A DNA stretch of 64,000 nt from Monomorium pharaonis. Its lineage: Eukaryota > Arthropoda > Insecta > Hymenoptera > Formicidae. The stretch lies in NCBI RefSeq assembly GCF_013373865.1, contig NC_050473.1, forward strand, positions 14,206,783-14,270,782, read 5' to 3'. The notes beneath the pieces were generated by a model. That model did no database searches, was not told the DNA's origin, and saw nothing but the letters and a program-made list of their open reading frames with translations. Below, piece after piece: positions 61,662 to 64,000 of the stretch (within the stretch, counting starts at the first letter, position 1; the number at the start of each line of letters is the position of its first letter). The translations under genes and the position numbers were made by a program.

Positions 61662-64000
61662 CTTCAGTACTTGTTCAAGTGAGATTTGAGAGTGATATTT
61701 TTCTTTCAACTATCCAGTTTCATAATTTAGTCGAATGTATATCTATTTTTAACACATTGATATCACTTTTGGCACTCTTTCTTGCCTTTAATAAGGCAAT
61801 ATATCTCTACAGATAAAATGTGTCAACTACAAAATTTAAACTTAAGCATCGCTTAATCAATTGATATTGTCTCAATGTAAAGTGCTGAGTTGAATGAATC
61901 GTTTCGTTCTACATTCAGCAAATTGTAAACTGATATGTTAAACCAATTGTTAATATCGGCCAAAATAACAAAATCATAGATCAAATTGTTACATTTATCT
62001 CTGCCTGTTGTGCTATTTTAACATTCAATATCAGGACATTACATACATTAAGCTATGTCTTACCATCTTTACTAATGCCATTTGATTGAATATTTATAAA
62101 CATTTGATTGAAACGTGCCAGGCATTGACGAATCATATGCTCTGTCATATTTCGGAGCAGAAAAGGCTTAATTTATAATTCCAATAAAAATATAAGAAAA
62201 AGAAAATTATTCTGTAGAAGCAACCTATGTAATCTTTATAAACATTATTTATGTGGGCAGTTTTATTTTAGCATTAATTCAAACAAATTCAGAACAGATG
62301 AAATTTTTTCTTGTATGTTAAAGTGGGATTTTTACTTGTCGCCGAGGCTCAGTAAAATTGATATGTGTAAGTTCACGCATAAAAATTGCAAATTGAAGAC
62401 AAACTAATTAATTCAGACAAGTATGATGCAATATAGATAATGAAAAGATTGAAGATGATACTTTTTACAGAAAAATATATGTATTTCCAATTAAAACATA
62501 TCGTAAATAAATTTAATAAAAAGAATTAAAATAGAATACAAAACAAGCATCTGTATATCTTAAAGTTCAATTCTTTTTTTCGCCTTTTTGTAAAAAATGG
62601 AAAAAAGAATAATGTCATGACAATCACGTGATTATTCTTTTTATTTTTAAGTTTAATCATCTGATTGTTATCACATGTATCTATTATTCTATACCTTGAT
62701 AATGGCTATCTGAGTCTCGACGAATAAAGACGCATGAGTGTGTAAAAAATTGCTTTCTTCAGTTATCTTAACGCATAAAAATGTTTCTGACATACATTAA
62801 TGATTATAATCATTGATTTTTACAACGCAAATGCATGTGAATAATCTGCATTTGCGGCAGAAACTACTATATAATAAAGGTACTTCAGAGAAAAAGTACT
62901 CTGGAGCTAAACTCTTGCATTCGCATTTGTGTAGTTTGCAGCAATTGACAAAATTGCATACATTGTATAAACATAAAATAGAATGTAGCGTAAAGAATAT
63001 AATTAGAAATTGTATTTAAATTTTTCCAGCCGATGTTACTGCATACACAGTTAAAGTTATTTTCGCGCTATCTTTGTACATATGCGATGAACAAGCATTC
63101 AGTTAGTATACGTTACAAAAAAAAATATCGCGCTATGCTACTAAACGTCTATTTAAATTGTATGCTTTATACATCATTTTGTTGTCTATTTGTCTCGATG
63201 ATAGAATATTGTTTTGTTTTAAGAAGATTAAATATTAAAATAAAAAAGAAAGTTGAAGTCTGCATATACAAGATTATTACTAAATTTCTTGAATAAAATT
63301 TAAAAATACCAATATGTGTATAGAAAAGTGGTTACAGTTTATCTATAATAGATCGTAGCTCGAACTTTGAATTTATATTTCAAATAAAAAAATTTTTCTT
63401 GTAAAATCTGATAAATAAGACATACAAATTTTGCAATATTTTAAATTTTGCTATCGGATATGTCTGAAAATTTTTGGTTGGTTAAATCCTTATAATTATT
63501 TCATTTCTACATAATTAAAAATAGCAATGGAATATCTATCACAATATTACATTTTGTTTAAGATTAACAGTTAATTTAATTACAAGATAAATATACGAAT
63601 ATAATTAATGAAAAGATGAATATTATTGACCTAACAATAGCGACGTTTAAAATAGCGTTGATATGATACCATAAACTTTAAGGAGAAACATGTTTAAACA
63701 CTACATTCTTTACGTTCCTTTTTGATGTGTCAATAATAAAGCAACGATATTTGTGTTTATTATATAAAGTAAATGAATATTTTTCGTTTGTTATGTATGT
63801 ATAATATAAAAAAAAACAGAATTTAACGATGTTTATACATGCTTTCCAGCAAATAGTCTGTAAATTTATTAGTAGAATATTATGGGATATATTTATTCGT
63901 CAATAAAAACAGAGATCTAATATAATATAAGATACAGACGTGTTTTTCTTCAACACTTATTAGCATTTCTCATATCGAAAAATGCAGTTATATGCGAAAA
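61662..64000. other. 3' UTR of the RNF126-type gene and downstream AT-rich DNA
   Basis: No further gene is supported. A possible poly(A) signal (aataaa) lies near 62182, and others follow further on, so the 3' UTR could be 0.5 kb or longer. Short open frames at 62.8-63.3 kb have no recognisable features. Confidence 0.5.

Noticed and set aside
1..64000. tRNA genes, rRNA genes and CRISPR arrays
   Set aside because: I saw no T-loop plus acceptor-stem pattern, no rRNA stretch and no spaced direct repeats; the 81-bp array has no spacers.

Overview
This is an AT-rich animal nuclear sequence. It has many small GT-AG introns, long non-coding stretches with microsatellites and inverted-repeat (MITE-like) elements, and two assembly gaps of exactly 500 N each (16056-16555 and 57315-57814). 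The gene set points to an insect. An oxytocin/vasopressin-type (inotocin) receptor, a peptide system I recall as kept in ants and some other insects but missing from honeybee, makes an ant or another hymenopteran the best guess. That assignment is inference from gene content and base composition. I rebuilt the genes exon by exon, and the splice sites and phases agree unless stated otherwise.

Layout: (1) 894-2968 (+): 3' part of an axonemal dynein intermediate chain (DNAI3/WDR63-like). (2) 3-16 kb: no gene I can support. (3) 16568-17158 (+): the C-terminal third of the dynein assembly factor ZMYND10, cut by the first gap. (4) 17461-18749 (-): ribosomal protein S12, with a 5' TOP-type start and an intronic box C/D snoRNA matching SNORD100. 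(5) 19979-25267 (-): an ETS transcription factor with PNT and ETS domains, apparently frameshifted at a 5-base homopolymer near its N-terminus. (6) 28528-29669 (-) EMC7, divergent from (7) 30355-31979 (+) RGP1. (8) 32883-33307 (-): last exon of a Mesp/sage-type bHLH factor. (9) 35217-36838 (+) and 36982-38173 (-): two convergent gene models with proteins I do not recognise. (10) 39598-42507 (-): inotocin-receptor-type GPCR in five exons. (11) 42.5-58.4 kb: largely non-coding, with a GC-rich promoter-like block and possible first exon near 48.44 kb, a 2.3-kb hAT-like element carrying nested repeats, and the second gap. (12) 58453-61661 (+): RNF126/Iruka-type RING E3 ligase in eight exons.

There is no operon logic. 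The genes share themes: two act in axonemal dynein biology (DNAI3, ZMYND10), three in basic cell biology (RpS12, EMC7, RGP1), two are developmental transcription factors, one is a neuropeptide receptor and one is a protein-quality-control ligase. I found no clear sign of a wholly new biological system. The best leads are the intronic snoRNA, the two unrecognised convergent genes, the ETS frameshift and the nested repeat structure at 49.6-51.9 kb.
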